Below are positions 44,050-54,730 of a DNA stretch of 64,000 nt, in pieces. The DNA is from Hysterangium stoloniferum (lineage: Eukaryota; Basidiomycota; Agaricomycetes; Hysterangiales; Hysterangiaceae). A model generated the notes under the pieces. The model did not search any database and was not told where the DNA came from. It saw nothing but the letters and a program-made list of their open reading frames with translations. The stretch covers positions 496,001 to 560,000 of the forward strand of contig WHVD01000024.1 of the NCBI GenBank assembly GCA_015178975.1, given 5' to 3'. Numbering within the stretch: position 1 is the first letter of the stretch; every line of letters starts with the position of its first letter. The position numbers and the translations under genes were made by a program.

Positions 44050-44830
44050 ATGTCAGAATGTTGGCAATGTGACATTGATGGTGTAAAACCTCATGCATAC
44101 TTACACAGCCCTATACTTTAACACATTAAGCTATGTAAGTGTCAGAATTAAATGTTTCTGGTTGTGGTGTATTGATCACAGTTTGTATTAATCATGTTGT
44201 GGATTAATTCAATCCTGTCTGGAAGATAGTCTTATTATTGTCTGTCTGTCTGATTGGAATATTTACCTCCAGCCTCACACTATTGATGCAGGAAGAATGC
44301 TCTATGAAGTCACATTGACAAGGCAGATGAATGATTTTGACCCACCCATAGCTAGACCTATTCCAGGCAGAGCTCTTCTTGTATGTCAAGATTCACCAAG
44401 CTGGACTATACATATACATACCTCTTTTCTGCCATCACACTGCGCTCTTCATTGTTGGTCACTCTACTGTCCTTTGAGCTGCAAAAATGTCTCTTTAAAA
44501 GTCTCTTTTCTTTCCCACATGATAGTCATTCATCAGAGCTCTGAGTTTGTTGCCCCAATCCATCTTTAATTGTCTCATGTTTCAGGATTTGTCACCTGGG
44601 GAATTAATGAGCTAATCCGAGTCCATCCAAACTCCTAAGCCGATCATTGGCCATTGTTATAATAAAATGGGCCGAAGCTATGATGGTTTCCAAGGCAATG
44701 CATCATAATGCCATGACAATTTCAGTGCAGTAGGATAACAACAAGGATATTCATTCAGAATGTCCTCAGTATCACGCTACACCACAATACAACTTCCATA
44801 TGATGGAACACAACTGGAATTCTGTTCAAA
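44050..44830 (+). repeat. Repeat, copy A (partner 62610-63420)
   Basis: Same orientation as 62610-63420; shared phrases include attccaggcagagctctt, ctcacactatt, and ggaacacaac.ggaattctgttcaaagacagtggcaacag split over both copies. No intact gene. Next to both copies lies RF1 leader sequence, but in opposite orientations. Confidence 0.5.
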
Positions 44831-44879
44831 GACAGTGGCAACAGTCTTTCCGATGAGACATAGATGTCACACGGAAATT

Positions 44880-45438
44880 ATATTGATCTTTCCTTGTGAT
44901 TCTTATGAGCGTCGAGAACTGATTTCGACAGAATTAAATCCTGAAATCTACGTTGGGAACGCTGGCATTACTCTTTGTCGTCCTCGGACTTTGAAAATTT
45001 GAAAAATTTAACAGGAAGCGCGCAATCTTAGCTGATAAGGTTTAAGGTTCGCAGGGGCAGCTTGACAGCAGCCAGGAAGCATCGCTCTTGACAGCATTTA
45101 TATTGCCCATGGCAATGTCACTTCTAGAACATCAGAAAAGTCGCATCGCTTTCAACTCTGATGTTCAAGAAGACCAGAAAGACTATGCTATGGGGTTACA
45201 ATCGACTGAACTATTATTGGATGCTGTGTGACCTGAGCGGGAGGCGTAAAAAAGTAGTGAGGTAACTTAGCACACTGGAGCCTATATGGATCAAGGAAGG
45301 TAAAGACAGGGATGAAATGCCGTAAAACCTGTGTAAGCACGGTAACAAGGCTGTACCTTGGTGGAATTCACTCTTCGACTGACTGCGCTATAACAGCGCG
45401 ACACCCCCTTCGAGTGTAAGTACGACTGCTACCCACCA
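44880..45438 (+). other. Upstream (leader) region of RF1 unit 1
   Basis: Conserved upstream of the RF1 copies: ttgacagca, ctctgatgttcaagaagaccagaaa, ggagcctata, cctgtgtaagcac and gactgactgc. It recurs at 50440-50568, at 54100-54728 continuing past a Tc1 to 56350-56403, at 39850-39990, and inverted at 62040-62270. Its conservation suggests 5' untranslated or non-coding first-exon sequence. No promoter element was recognised. Confidence 0.4.
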
Positions 45439-45721
45439 ATGACTACTTTCAACGAGGTCACCCTGGGGAATCACGATTTGGCAACGGCTGAGTCGGACCT
45501 TGAAGGGGTTGAGGAACTACCACCCTTATTTTCCCCAGGTGTATTGAGCTCAGCGCAACAGGATAAGATGAATGAGGCATGGATGAGAAAAAGGTTCTGG
45601 TTGAATCTCAGGGAACGATGGACCTGTAACGAACCAGGCCATGACTTATGTTATCGGACCCCCGACGACGATCAGCACATACAACTGTCTGAAAACCATA
45701 GAGGTTTGGGTTGACGAGTTG

Positions 45722-45778
45722 GTGAGTAAAGTATACTGCTATTTCCATGGGATCTGTGTCACATGCGGCACGTTTCAG
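45722..45778 (+). other. RF1 intron 1 (57 bp)
   Basis: GTGAGTAAAG...TTTCAG between GACGAGTTG and TGTCAAGG; the same intron with the same length stands at 56681-56737 in unit 3. In unit 2 the acceptor AG is mutated. Confidence 0.75.
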
Positions 45779-46149
45779 TGTCAAGGAGAAACGAGCTACC
45801 ATGACCCACCGACTGTTGTCAAGTTGTCGGGGATATCCATAAACACGACATGCAATTTCAGCCCCTATCGTAGTCATGCCGAGGACTGGGAAATGGACTC
45901 ACAGTATGTTGGGACAGCCTCGACTATTGAAATTGGGGTCGGGTATTACTGTGGAAGCGGTTTGGAAAGGGTTGGCATGAAAGTCCTTTCCAGTGCAAAG
46001 AAAGCTTCGCTGATGGCAAAGCTGACAATATACCAGCAAATCATGAGTCGATTGGATCAAGGCAACAACGCATTTTTCATGCTTTTACACAAGCATCTAA
46101 CCCTACCAAGATTAGGAAGAATACTCAAAGAGACTGTCGATTTAATGAG

Positions 46150-46205
46150 GTAGGGATAACTCAGGATCAATGTTGAATACACTCCAAATACCGACGTCTT
46201 CGTAG
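46150..46205 (+). other. RF1 intron 2 (56 bp)
   Basis: GTAGGGATAACTCA...CTTCGTAG after the ATGAG codon end. The same donor and context stand in unit 2 (about 51262) and a GTAAGGATCG variant at 49878. Confidence 0.65.
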
Positions 46206-46951
46206 ACCCACATATCCACTTCAAATTCGAACAAAAGCCCACATGGTGTTAAATGGTGGGTTCCCACCTTTAAGCTATGTGCAGTGTAACAAAGGTCACA
46301 CTACCCGCCTTATGCTATCTTTGGCTTCGGCCTTCATGTGGTGTCCCGGCGTCCAGTGGTCAGATCAAGACGCGTCAACTGCGATTACGTCATCCCTTTA
46401 CAACGCTTTAGTCAAGTCATCGTTGCACACCAACTTTGATGAGGTTGCATCAACCTTTATTATACACATTGCCGGTTATCTAGGAGGATTTCATTATCCC
46501 ACACCCATTTTCGGCCTTGGGTATATCGTGGAAGCGCTCTGCGACGTGCGTCAACTGTCTGTAGAGGAGCTCACGGCGATAAGAGGTTGCATTGAATTCT
46601 TGTTACAACCGTGCGTCGCGACATGACATCATTTCATCCTGCCCACCAAAACCATAACAGACAATATCACCCAGAACGACATTACTGGTATGAAGATCCT
46701 ATACGGCTTCTCGTGTGTTGCATCCACCAAGATGAATGGTTTCGAGATATTGCTGGAGCTGTATTGAGGGTTATATTGGACGACATAAACACGCATATCG
46801 CGTCATTGACACGTCATATTGGTTGGAGGACAATAGAGTCACTGGATTGGAGTATCCGCTCCTTGCAACCCTTCTTCGATGACAGCACACTTCTCACTGA
46901 CCACATTTGCCAGCTGAATGTCGTTTCTTCGTTCATTGGTCCCATCGCAAG

Positions 46952-47015
46952 GTACGTTTACAAGATTTGACCTTCCAGCACCGTCTTACATCCGCCTATG
47001 AAACTTTCCTACCAG
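46952..47015 (+). other. RF1 intron 5 (64 bp)
   Basis: GTACGTTTAC...CTACCAG joins exon 5 (GPIA) to exon 6 and leaves exon 6 open for 106 codons. Equivalent sequences occur in the copies at 24.4, 40.6 and 52.1 kb. Confidence 0.7.
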
Positions 47016-47335
47016 CCTGATTCTGACGCACACGATTCCAACGATTCCAACTGGGGATCTCCTACGTTCTGGTGAGGGCATAATCGCGCTGACTCTGAAG
47101 TTGATAGCTGGATCTTCCGAGCCCGAATCCGCCTGTACCACAGTGCGCAGCCTCGATGCCATCGCCATTCTTGTTCCTCTTCTTCCACACTGTGACATAG
47201 TCCGCGGTTCGACCGATCACCAATCCACGAGGTACTTGATTGAGCGCTTGGATTTTACCGCGCGTTCCTTCCTGTGCGTGGTCGCCACACCTTCCACTCG
47301 TTTGTCAGGAGGGCTCCATGAGACGCCGATATGAG

Positions 47336-48330
47336 TGTTAGGGACACATGGTTGCCATGACAAAGGTCTTGCACCGTGGATTGGAAAAATTTCCTAATCA
47401 TTTCTCTGACACATCTCAATCAAACTAGGAGGAGCCCAGTAGTGTCGCTCTTAATTCAACATATTTTTCAGCCGGGGTTTCAGATGTTATAAAGATATAT
47501 AATTTGAGCCGATGTAAGAGCGCCTATAGTCACTTTGTATTATCGCGGCAAGTTCTGCAGCTGTCCCATATATGTGGTAAATACATTTGAGGGCACTAGT
47601 CATTGCTAGACTAACCTCCGAATCAACAAGACTTGTTTAAATACGGTATTATTGAAGGTCTGAATAAGGCCTTCCCCGTCTCCATTTAGATACATGTCTC
47701 GTTCAGGCTCATGTTGTAAGAACGCATATAGTCACTCTGTGTTATCGCCGCGAGTTCTGCAGTTGTTCCCATACATGTCTTGAATATATTTGAATGTACT
47801 AGTCATTCCTGGACTAACCTCCATGATCTTAGAACCGATGACCTTCACAGCGAATTCCTTCAACTAATTGTACTTCATTATAAACTTGAGAAGAAATCTC
47901 TCATAGGTCGCGAAATCTAAGAGCGCATACAGTCACCTTTCACCATCGCCGCGAACTTTGCATGGTCCACGCGTTGATGCCATACATCCGTTGAATACAC
48001 TTGCGGGCACCACCAGTGGCATGACTGACATCCTATTTATAAACCGCCCTCATTTCAAACAGAACGCGGATTTGAGAGTTGCCTGAAGGTACATAATTTA
48101 ACTCAATTTAAAGGGGAAGACAGTCACTTGTAATGATTTCTGCGAGGTTCTCTAGACCGGTGTTGAATATATTGCGAGCACTGTGGCTGGAGTCACATCG
48201 GATTTACTAGCGATAACAATTTCAATGAAATACCACTAGGGCGGCTCAAAAGAGGGCTTCCCACCTTGATTTTGCCTCATTTCCTTGGGAGAACAGGAAG
48301 CCGGGCCAGGCCATTGGACAACACGATGAT
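47336..48330 (+). pseudogene. RF1 unit 1, 3' part made of 202-bp exon-intron modules
   Basis: After a next exon (KVLHRGLEKFPNHFS, SSVALNSTYFSAGVSDVIKI) the sequence shows a repeated intron: 47514-47560 (GTAAGAGCGCCTATAGTCAC...TTCTGCAG, 47 bp), 47716-47762 (same, 47 bp) and a degenerate third near 47917-47963. Intron starts are 202 and 201 bp apart. Exons between them also resemble each other (VPIHVLNIFECTSHSWTNLH and relatives), as in HEAT or armadillo-like helical repeats. A fourth, weaker module lies near 48110-48220. Exon lengths of 155 and 154 bp are not multiples of three, so frame is lost here. Confidence 0.45.
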
Positions 48331-48399
48331 CAAAATATCAGCACTTCTCATCAGTCATGCACGACATTTAACACTAGATCAGAGAACGGTAGCTCGTGG

Positions 48400-48924
48400 T
48401 TATGATTAAATAAGAGCTGAAAAATAGCCACGACGACTCGCCCCGTGGAGCAGCCAATCCACGGGAAATCTCGTTTATGTTGTATCTCAATATTTAAGGC
48501 GTTTGCGTCACACAATCCGCGAATACAATTGATTTTACTCGCTAACCGGACGTCCCCCCTCCTGCTCCCATTTCAGTTGACTGGAAATAATTCATCAATT
48601 GACATGTTTGAACTATTTCATTTCGAGTCTGAGCAAGACAGACAACACTGCGACTTAATCGTTTCACTACTCGTACCCAAATATGAAGGATTAGATGCGC
48701 GGTTTACTAATACGACCCTGACGGCTTCGCATCACTATGGATATTCAAGTTCGACAGTCAGTCACCTCGAGAAAATCTACTTTGAAAGCGCCTTGGACTT
48801 TCCAGCAGACTTGTCAACTCTAGTGATGATCTTCCTTGCCTTGTTCAGACCTTCCAGAACATGCAAGTCCCTTCATATGGAAAGGGGACACGAGCAATTC
48901 AGTCCTCATTGCGGCGATAAATAA
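48400..48924 (+). CDS. RF1-associated terminal block, 159-codon frame
   Basis: The open frame 48445-48924 is the longest in this part. It reads QLTGNNSSIDMFELFHFESE, QDRQHCDLIVSLLVPKYEGL and HHYGYSSSTVSHLEKIYFES, ending before a stop at 48924. Decayed copies lie at 53280-53740 (plus) and 42101-42530 (minus), always in the same relation to RF1 sequence. It is therefore probably the last exon or exons of the RF1 gene or a linked gene. A pyrimidine tract with cccatttcag at 48570-48580 could be an acceptor for FELFHFES. No known domain. Confidence 0.4.
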
Positions 48925-49339
48925 TTTTTTAAACTCGATGTCTTGTGGAAATAATATTGATAAAATTGAATACGGATAAGTCAAGACCAACCGATGAGGA
49001 CCGGTGAAGATGCCATCTCTGTATTCATACTTATTATTATCCACGTCAACGTGATTACTCAAATGACAGCCTGATTGACTTTAATTATAACATTCATCAA
49101 ATATAGAGCGATCGATTATGCGGTAATAACTCACATATACACTATTATCTACCATGCGCGTACGGCGATGTCACGAAGGCTAAGAAATTACTGTAATAGA
49201 TTAGGAAGATTCTTGTAGAGTATCTTCGGGGCTGGAATATTTAATGAGGGTCAATAGGCCCATTTAAAATGAAGGGAATGACATGCGGTATATCCTCTGA
49301 AAGTACAATCCCAATATTATAGCTGGAAATTAACTCTCC
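48925..49339. other. RF1 downstream region, no gene
   Basis: 48950-49110 matches 53720-53830 downstream of unit 2 (ttcatacttattattat, cagcctgattgacttta), which marks the end of the duplicated block. The remainder has no open frame of note. Confidence 0.4.
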
Positions 49340-50439
49340 GTCTCATGAAAGTGCACCATTCCCTCCAGCTGAGAATGTGCAAAGAAGCTGGATGGAATTG
49401 AAATACAACCTCAAGAACCCTCAAGTTACTATATTTTGCTATTACAATTCACCAAACTACTCCCAGCTGTCATGCGTCCGCTTCCCAGATAGACGACCTC
49501 GGGAAAGAGAGATATTGTGGGAAAAGCTTCAAGAACGATGGGACTGCACCGAAAATGGGCACAATTTTCTTTCCCGGGCCCTCGACGACAACCAGTACAT
49601 AACAGTCTAAAGTGGTGCGTGGGATCAATTATACTGATAGGATACATTATTGACAAACTCGATGTTTCATGGCCAAGGAGAGGCAAATTACCACGACCAA
49701 CAGACCATTATCCGATGCCACGGAGGTCTACCAACGCCACATCCTACCTCAGCACATATCACCGTCATGCCGTGGACTGGGGAATGGTCTCAGAGCATGG
49801 TATGACATATTCCTGCGCAAGAATTTAGTTCTTCCAAGACTAGGCAGAGCAATTCAACACAGCATTGATTCAATGAGGTAAGGATCGCTCAGCGTCAATA
49901 ATTGAATACACTCGAAATACTCACGTCTTCTTACACCCATAGACTCCCTCAAATTCGGGAGCGACTGTTATAATACTACACATGTTCCCGTGGTGTTAAC
50001 CCTATATGAGGTCACATTTCCAACCTTCTGACATCTTGGGGTGATACCTTCTGATGGTATCCTGGGATCGATCGATAAGATAGACGTAATCCCTCAACTG
50101 CAATAAGGTCATTACTTTATAATACTGTCACTAAACCCCCTCTGTACACTACATTTGATGATGTTTCATCAACCTTTATCGTAAGTGGCCTTAAACATAT
50201 CATCCTTTGATAATCAAGATACTTCACTATGGCGGGCTTTGCGTATATCGTGGAAGCCATCTGCCACGTGCGTCAGATGTCGACCTTACACTATTCTGTC
50301 AATCACGTCTCATTCGAATCATGTATCAGTATGGGAGGAACATGGTTTCCCCAGTGAAGGTCTTACACTCTCAATGTAACACGATTTCTGTCGGAATTTC
50401 TTGGTATTTGTGTGGCAAGCGATTAAGAACGGGAAGGCA
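49340..50439 (+). pseudogene. RF1 partial copy between units 1 and 2
   Basis: Exon-1 part: WEKLQERWDCTENGHNFLSR (49377-49610), parallel to NLRERWTCNEPGHDLCYR in unit 1. Exon-2 end: NLVLPRLGRAIQHSIDSMR followed by GTAAGGATCG (49820-49890). Exon 3 then follows in decayed form and an intron-3-like donor tttatcgtaagtgg near 50180, then ATCGTGGAAGCCATCTGCCACGTGCGTCAG as exon 4. The copy then jumps to exon-6-tail type sequence (aaggtcttacac) and ends at the unit 2 leader. Confidence 0.5.
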
Positions 50440-53330
50440 GGGATGACCTGATGTCAATGATGTGTAAGCACGGCCACAAGCTGTACCTTGGTGGAATTAA
50501 CTCTCCGACTGACTGCACAATAAAGGTATGACAACCCCTTCGAGTCTAAGTACGACTGCTACCCACTAATGTCGACTTTCAACGAGATGATAGTGGGAAA
50601 TCATAATTGGCAACGGCTGAGGCATACGTAGAAAGCGTTGAGGAACTCCCACCCTTAGTTTCCTCAGGTGTATTGAGCTCAGCACAACAGGACCAGATCA
50701 TTGAGACGCAGATGAGGAAAAGATTCCGGTTAAAGCTCAAGGAACGATGGAACCCGGACATAATTTATGTTATCTATCTCCCGATGAAGAGCAGCACATA
50801 CAACTGTCTGCAAATCATATAGAGGCTTGCGTTGAGGAGTGGTGAGTAAAGTATGATGCTATTTCCATGTTATTTGTGTCACGTCCTGCACGTTCCAATG
50901 GCAAGCAGAAACGACCTACCATGACCCACCGAGTGTTCTCAACATGTCTTGGATATCCCACAACACGGTAACCAACCTCAAGCACATATCTTAGTCATGC
51001 CGATGACTGGGGAATGACCTCAAAGTATGGCGGGACATCTTCAACGGTTGAAGTTGGCCCCGGGTACCACTGTGGAGTCGGTTTGGAAATGGTTGGGATG
51101 ATAGTACTTAACATTTCCAAGACAGCTTCGCTGATCGCGAAGCTGACACTACACCACCAAATCATCAGTCGATCGGTTCAAGACGACGCGGCCTCTCGCA
51201 AGTTCCTACACAGGTATCTTCCGCTGCCAAGGCTTGTTCAAGACAGTATTGATTTACTGAGGTAGGGATAACTCACTGTCAATCTTGAATACACTATACA
51301 TAAACATATTTGAGTCTTTGACCCACATATCCGACTCAAGTTCGGAAACGAGCGGGGATGGTTATAAATGCGCTCGGGAATTACCCTCGTAGACAGCGGA
51401 GGAACATTATGGCCTCTTTTGGTGCGGCCTTCATATGGTTCCCCGGGGTCCATTGGTCAGATAGAGACTCCTCAAATGATTGCGTCATCACTTTACAACG
51501 TTTTAGTCAAGTCATCGCTGCACATCAACTTTGATGAAGTTGCATCTACATCCATCATACACATCGCCCGTCATGTTTCAGGATTTCATGATCCCTGGAC
51601 CATTATCGGCCTCTTTGATATTGTGGAAGCAATCTACCACGTGCGTCAACTATCTGTAGCGGAGCTCACAGCGATCAGAGGTTACATTGAATTCTGGGTT
51701 CTGCAACCGTGCGTCGCGACATGACATCATTGCATGTAGCGAACTAAAACCATCACAGACAAATTCACCGGCGACTATCTCCGTGTTATAGATATCCTCT
51801 ACGGCGTCTTGTGTGTGGCATCCACCAAGATGCATGGTTTCGGGATATTGCTGGAGCTGTATTGAGGGTTATATTGGACGACATAAATATGCATATAGTG
51901 TCATTGTCACGTCATATTGATTTGAGGACATTAGATTCACTGTTTTGGAGTTTTGAGTGCTTTGAAACCTTCTTCGACGCCAGCACGCTTCTCACCAATC
52001 ACATCAACCAATTGAATGTCATTTCTCCCTTCATTGGGCCCCATGGCAAGGTCCGTTCACAATATTGTACCTTCAAGCACCGTCTTACATCCACCTATGA
52101 AACTTTCTTACCAGCCTGATTCTGACACACGCGATTCCAAATTGGGATCGCCTGCGGTGTGGTGAGGGCGTAATCGTCTTGACTCTGAAGCTGATAACTG
52201 GATCTTCCGATCCCGAATCCGCGTGTACCACAGTGCGCAGCCGCGATACCATTGGATTTCACCGTGCGTTCCTTTCTTTGCGTCGTCGCGATACCTTCCA
52301 CTCGTGTGTTGGTTGGGTCTAATTAGACCCCCATATGACTGTTGTAGGAACACGGTTATCCTGACAAAGGTCTTACACCAACAATTTGAAACACTTCCTA
52401 ATGATTTCTCTTGATAATTCCGACATATATCAACCAAACCAGGAGGAGCCCAATGGCTTCGCCCTTTATTCAACGCACTTTGCAGCCGGGGTTGCAGATG
52501 TTATAAAGCTATATTATTTGAGAGGATGTAAGCACGCATATAGTCACCTTTTATCGTCGCAGCCAGCTCTGCAGTTGTCACAATACATGTGTTGAATCAT
52601 GAACGACACGTATTTAAATACGATATCCCTAAAGGTCTGAAAAAGCTCTCCCCCATCCCCAATTCGATGCATGTCTCGGTCAAGCTCCTCAAATCAACAA
52701 CATCCATGATCTTACAACCGAGCGCGCCGGCCTCAATGTGTTCGGCGAATTGATCAAACTATTTCTTTTCCATTTAAAACTTGACAATACAGCTGCCATA
52801 GGTCGATCAAATATAAGAGCGCATACAGTCACCTTTCACCTCCACCGCGAGCTCTGCGTGTTGCACGCGTCGATGCCATACATCCGTCGAATACACTTGC
52901 GGGCACCATCAGTGGCCAGACTGACATCCTCTTTATAAACAAAAGTAATTTCACAAAGAACAGGGATTTCAGAGTTGTATGAGGCTACATAATTTGAGTC
53001 AATTGAAAGGCGAAAATAGTCATTTGCAATGTTCGCTGCGAGGTTCTCTAGACTGGTGTTGAATATATTTTCGAGAACTAACCGTGGCCGAAGTTCAGAT
53101 CGGATTTACTAGCGACAACAATTTCAGTGGAATACCAATAGGGCGTGTCAAAGGAGGCGGTGCCACCTTTATTCTTGTGGTATATGTTTGGGGGAACAGG
53201 AGGCTGAGCCAAGCCATTGGACAACACGATGATCAAAATACAAGTAATTCTCATAAGTCATTACATTTCACATTAGATCAGAGAAAGGTAGCTTGTGGTT
53301 CCAATAAAATAAGACCTAAAAAATAGCCAC
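50440..53330 (+). pseudogene. RF1 unit 2, tandem duplicate of unit 1
   Basis: Same order as unit 1: leader, exon 1 from ATG 50569 (frameshifted; VEELPPLVSSGVLSSAQQDQ), intron 1 with mutated acceptor, exon 2 (51014-51260, GLEMVGMIVLNISKTASLIA), and intron 2 (GTAGGGATAACTCAC at 51262). Exons 3-4 follow (51368-51724, SSLYNVLVKSSLHINFDEVA), then exon 5 (51811-52050, WFRDIAGAVLRVILDDIN), intron 5 and exon 6 (52120-52310). The 202-bp module introns recur at 52527 and 52815. The piece 52738-52938 reads NVFGELIKLFLFHLKLDNTA, helical-repeat-like. Several frameshifts disable it. Confidence 0.6.
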
Positions 53331-53740
53331 GCGACCGGCCCGTGGAGGAGCCAATCCACGGGAAATCTCGTATATGCTATGTCTCAATATTTCAGTTGTT
53401 CGCCACGGGAGGACAATTTATTTTACTCGCTATCCGTACATTTCCCCTACAGCTACGATTTCAGTTGACGGGAGATCATTCCACCAATTGTCATTTTGAA
53501 TTATTTCATTTCGAGTCTGAACAAGACAGACAATAATACGACTTAATCGTTTCACTATTTGTACCCAAGAATGAAAGATTAGATGCGCGGTTTACTAATA
53601 CGACCCTGACGACTCCGCATCACTAAGGATATTCGAGTTCGACCCTCAGCCACCTCCAGAAAATTCACTCAAAAATCCACTCGGATTTTCCAACCGACTT
53701 GCCAACTCTAGTGATCACTGGGGAAGATGGCATCTCTTTA
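53331..53740 (+). pseudogene. RF1-associated terminal block, unit 2 copy
   Basis: Parallel to 48430-48840: EEPIHGKSRICYVSIFQLFA, then CHFELFHFESEQDRQ followed by a stop where unit 1 continues. Later parts (gcggtttactaatacgaccctgacg) are still alignable by eye. It has a shorter, broken frame. Confidence 0.5.
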
Positions 53741-53771
53741 TTCATACTTATTATTATGTATCTTAATGTGA

Positions 53772-54083
53772 TTGATCAATCTCAGCCTGATTGACTTTAT
53801 AAGCATAGCATTTATGAACTCTAGAGAATGCTCGCAAAGACAATTATCTGCCGTGGGTGACAATGCCAACTTGAAAGCAACACTGGGTAAGTATCGCTCT
53901 GCAATGCATTTATATTCAATGCCACTTTTGAAAATTTTTGATGAAAATGATGTTGTTATACAAAGAACGTATAGTGGAAAGAGACTCATTAAAGGGGGAG
54001 GTTTCTTAGTATCTAATGCCACATTAAATAGATTATTTGCATATCAAAAATGCTGTGTTGCATTCAACTCTGATGCTCAATAA
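53772..54083 (+). CDS. Hypothetical open frame, 103 codons
   Basis: Plus-strand frame (RECSQRQLSAVGDNANLKAT, KIFDENDVVIQRTYSGKRLI) between unit 2 and the next RF1 leader. The flanks match the leader region of unit 1 (45100-45190), but about 130 bp in the middle is unique and AT-rich. It may be an insertion that happens to stay open. No domain. Confidence 0.25.
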   Translation: MINLSLIDFISIAFMNSRECSQRQLSAVGDNANLKATLGKYRSAMHLYSMPLLKIFDENDVVIQRTYSGKRLIKGGGFLVSNATLNRLFAYQKCCVAFNSDAQ

Positions 54084-54728
54084 TGCACGAAACACTATAT
54101 CATAGGATGACAATTGTCTAAATTATTAATAGATGCGGTGTGAGCCTTCAGCGGAGGGTGTAAGAAAGTAGTAAGGTGCCGAAGTGCACTGGAGCCTATT
54201 TAGTGCAAGGAAGGTGAGGGGACTTTTCTGACGAAGGCAGGTATGACATGCTGTGAATCCTGTGTAAGCACAGCCACAAGTCTGTAGAACACAATTGGTC
54301 AATTATTGAGCAAGCTACGAGGTTCGCAACTTTCAGCAATATTTCTGTGCAAATCTAGCATGCACCTTACATAATGCAAAGCACTGTAAGGTTCACAGCT
54401 TGAATGCAGAAGCTGGAAAGCATCGTTCTTAACAGCATTTAGGGCAATGTCAATTTTCGAACATCAGAAAAGCCATATTGCTTTGAACTCTGATGCTTAA
54501 GAACACCAGAAATACTATACTATGTTGGAATAGATGATATAAGGACACAGAAGTCACCAGGAGTGACCAAACTCAGACTCAGACTCAAACTCAAATGACC
54601 AGTGGTGGTAGATTGCCAACACACAGATAGCACTACGGTAAGTACATGTGGGTACATATGGGTCCAAACCACAACGAACATACTATCAGGTGACAATCGA
54701 CTTCACGATTAGTAGATGCTATGTGACT
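54084..54728 (+). other. RF1 leader region of unit 3
   Basis: Contains two leader-like repeats (54100-54250 and 54390-54545: ctctgatgc.taagaacaccagaaa, ggagcctatttag, cctgtgtaagcacagcc). It is cut at 54731 by Tc1 element 5 and continues at 56350. Confidence 0.4.
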
Positions 54729-54730
54729 TA

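Larger units (their letters stand above)
45439..47335 (+). pseudogene. RF1 unit 1, best copy of an unknown multi-exon gene family
   Basis: Exon 1 from ATG 45439 (EGVEELPPLFSPGVLSSAQQ) to 45721; intron 1 45722-45778 (GTGAGT...TTTCAG); exon 2 45779-46149 (ETSYHDPPTVV, GLERVGMKVLSSAKKASLMA, ending LPRLGRILKETVDLMR); intron 2 46150-46205; exons 3-4 from 46206 to about 46626 (SSLYNALVKSSLHTNFDEVA, VRQLSVEELTAIRGCIEFLL). Exon 5 ends at 46951 (WFRDIAGAVLRVILDDIN, QLNVVSSFIGPIA); intron 5 is 46952-47015 (GTACGT...CCAG); exon 6 is 47016-47335 (LDAIAILVPLLPHCDIVRGS). Phases agree across introns 1, 2 and 5. Exon 1 has lost two bases near 45700 compared with other copies, so this copy is probably dead. 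The protein looks mainly helical. Function unknown. Confidence 0.6.

Noticed and set aside
46467-46530. Proposed RF1 intron 3 in unit 1
   Set aside because: Donor and acceptor are not GT-AG in units 1 and 2 and the stretch is open there; the intron is suggested only by the copies at 40.1 and 50.2 kb, so it was left out of the unit 1 model.
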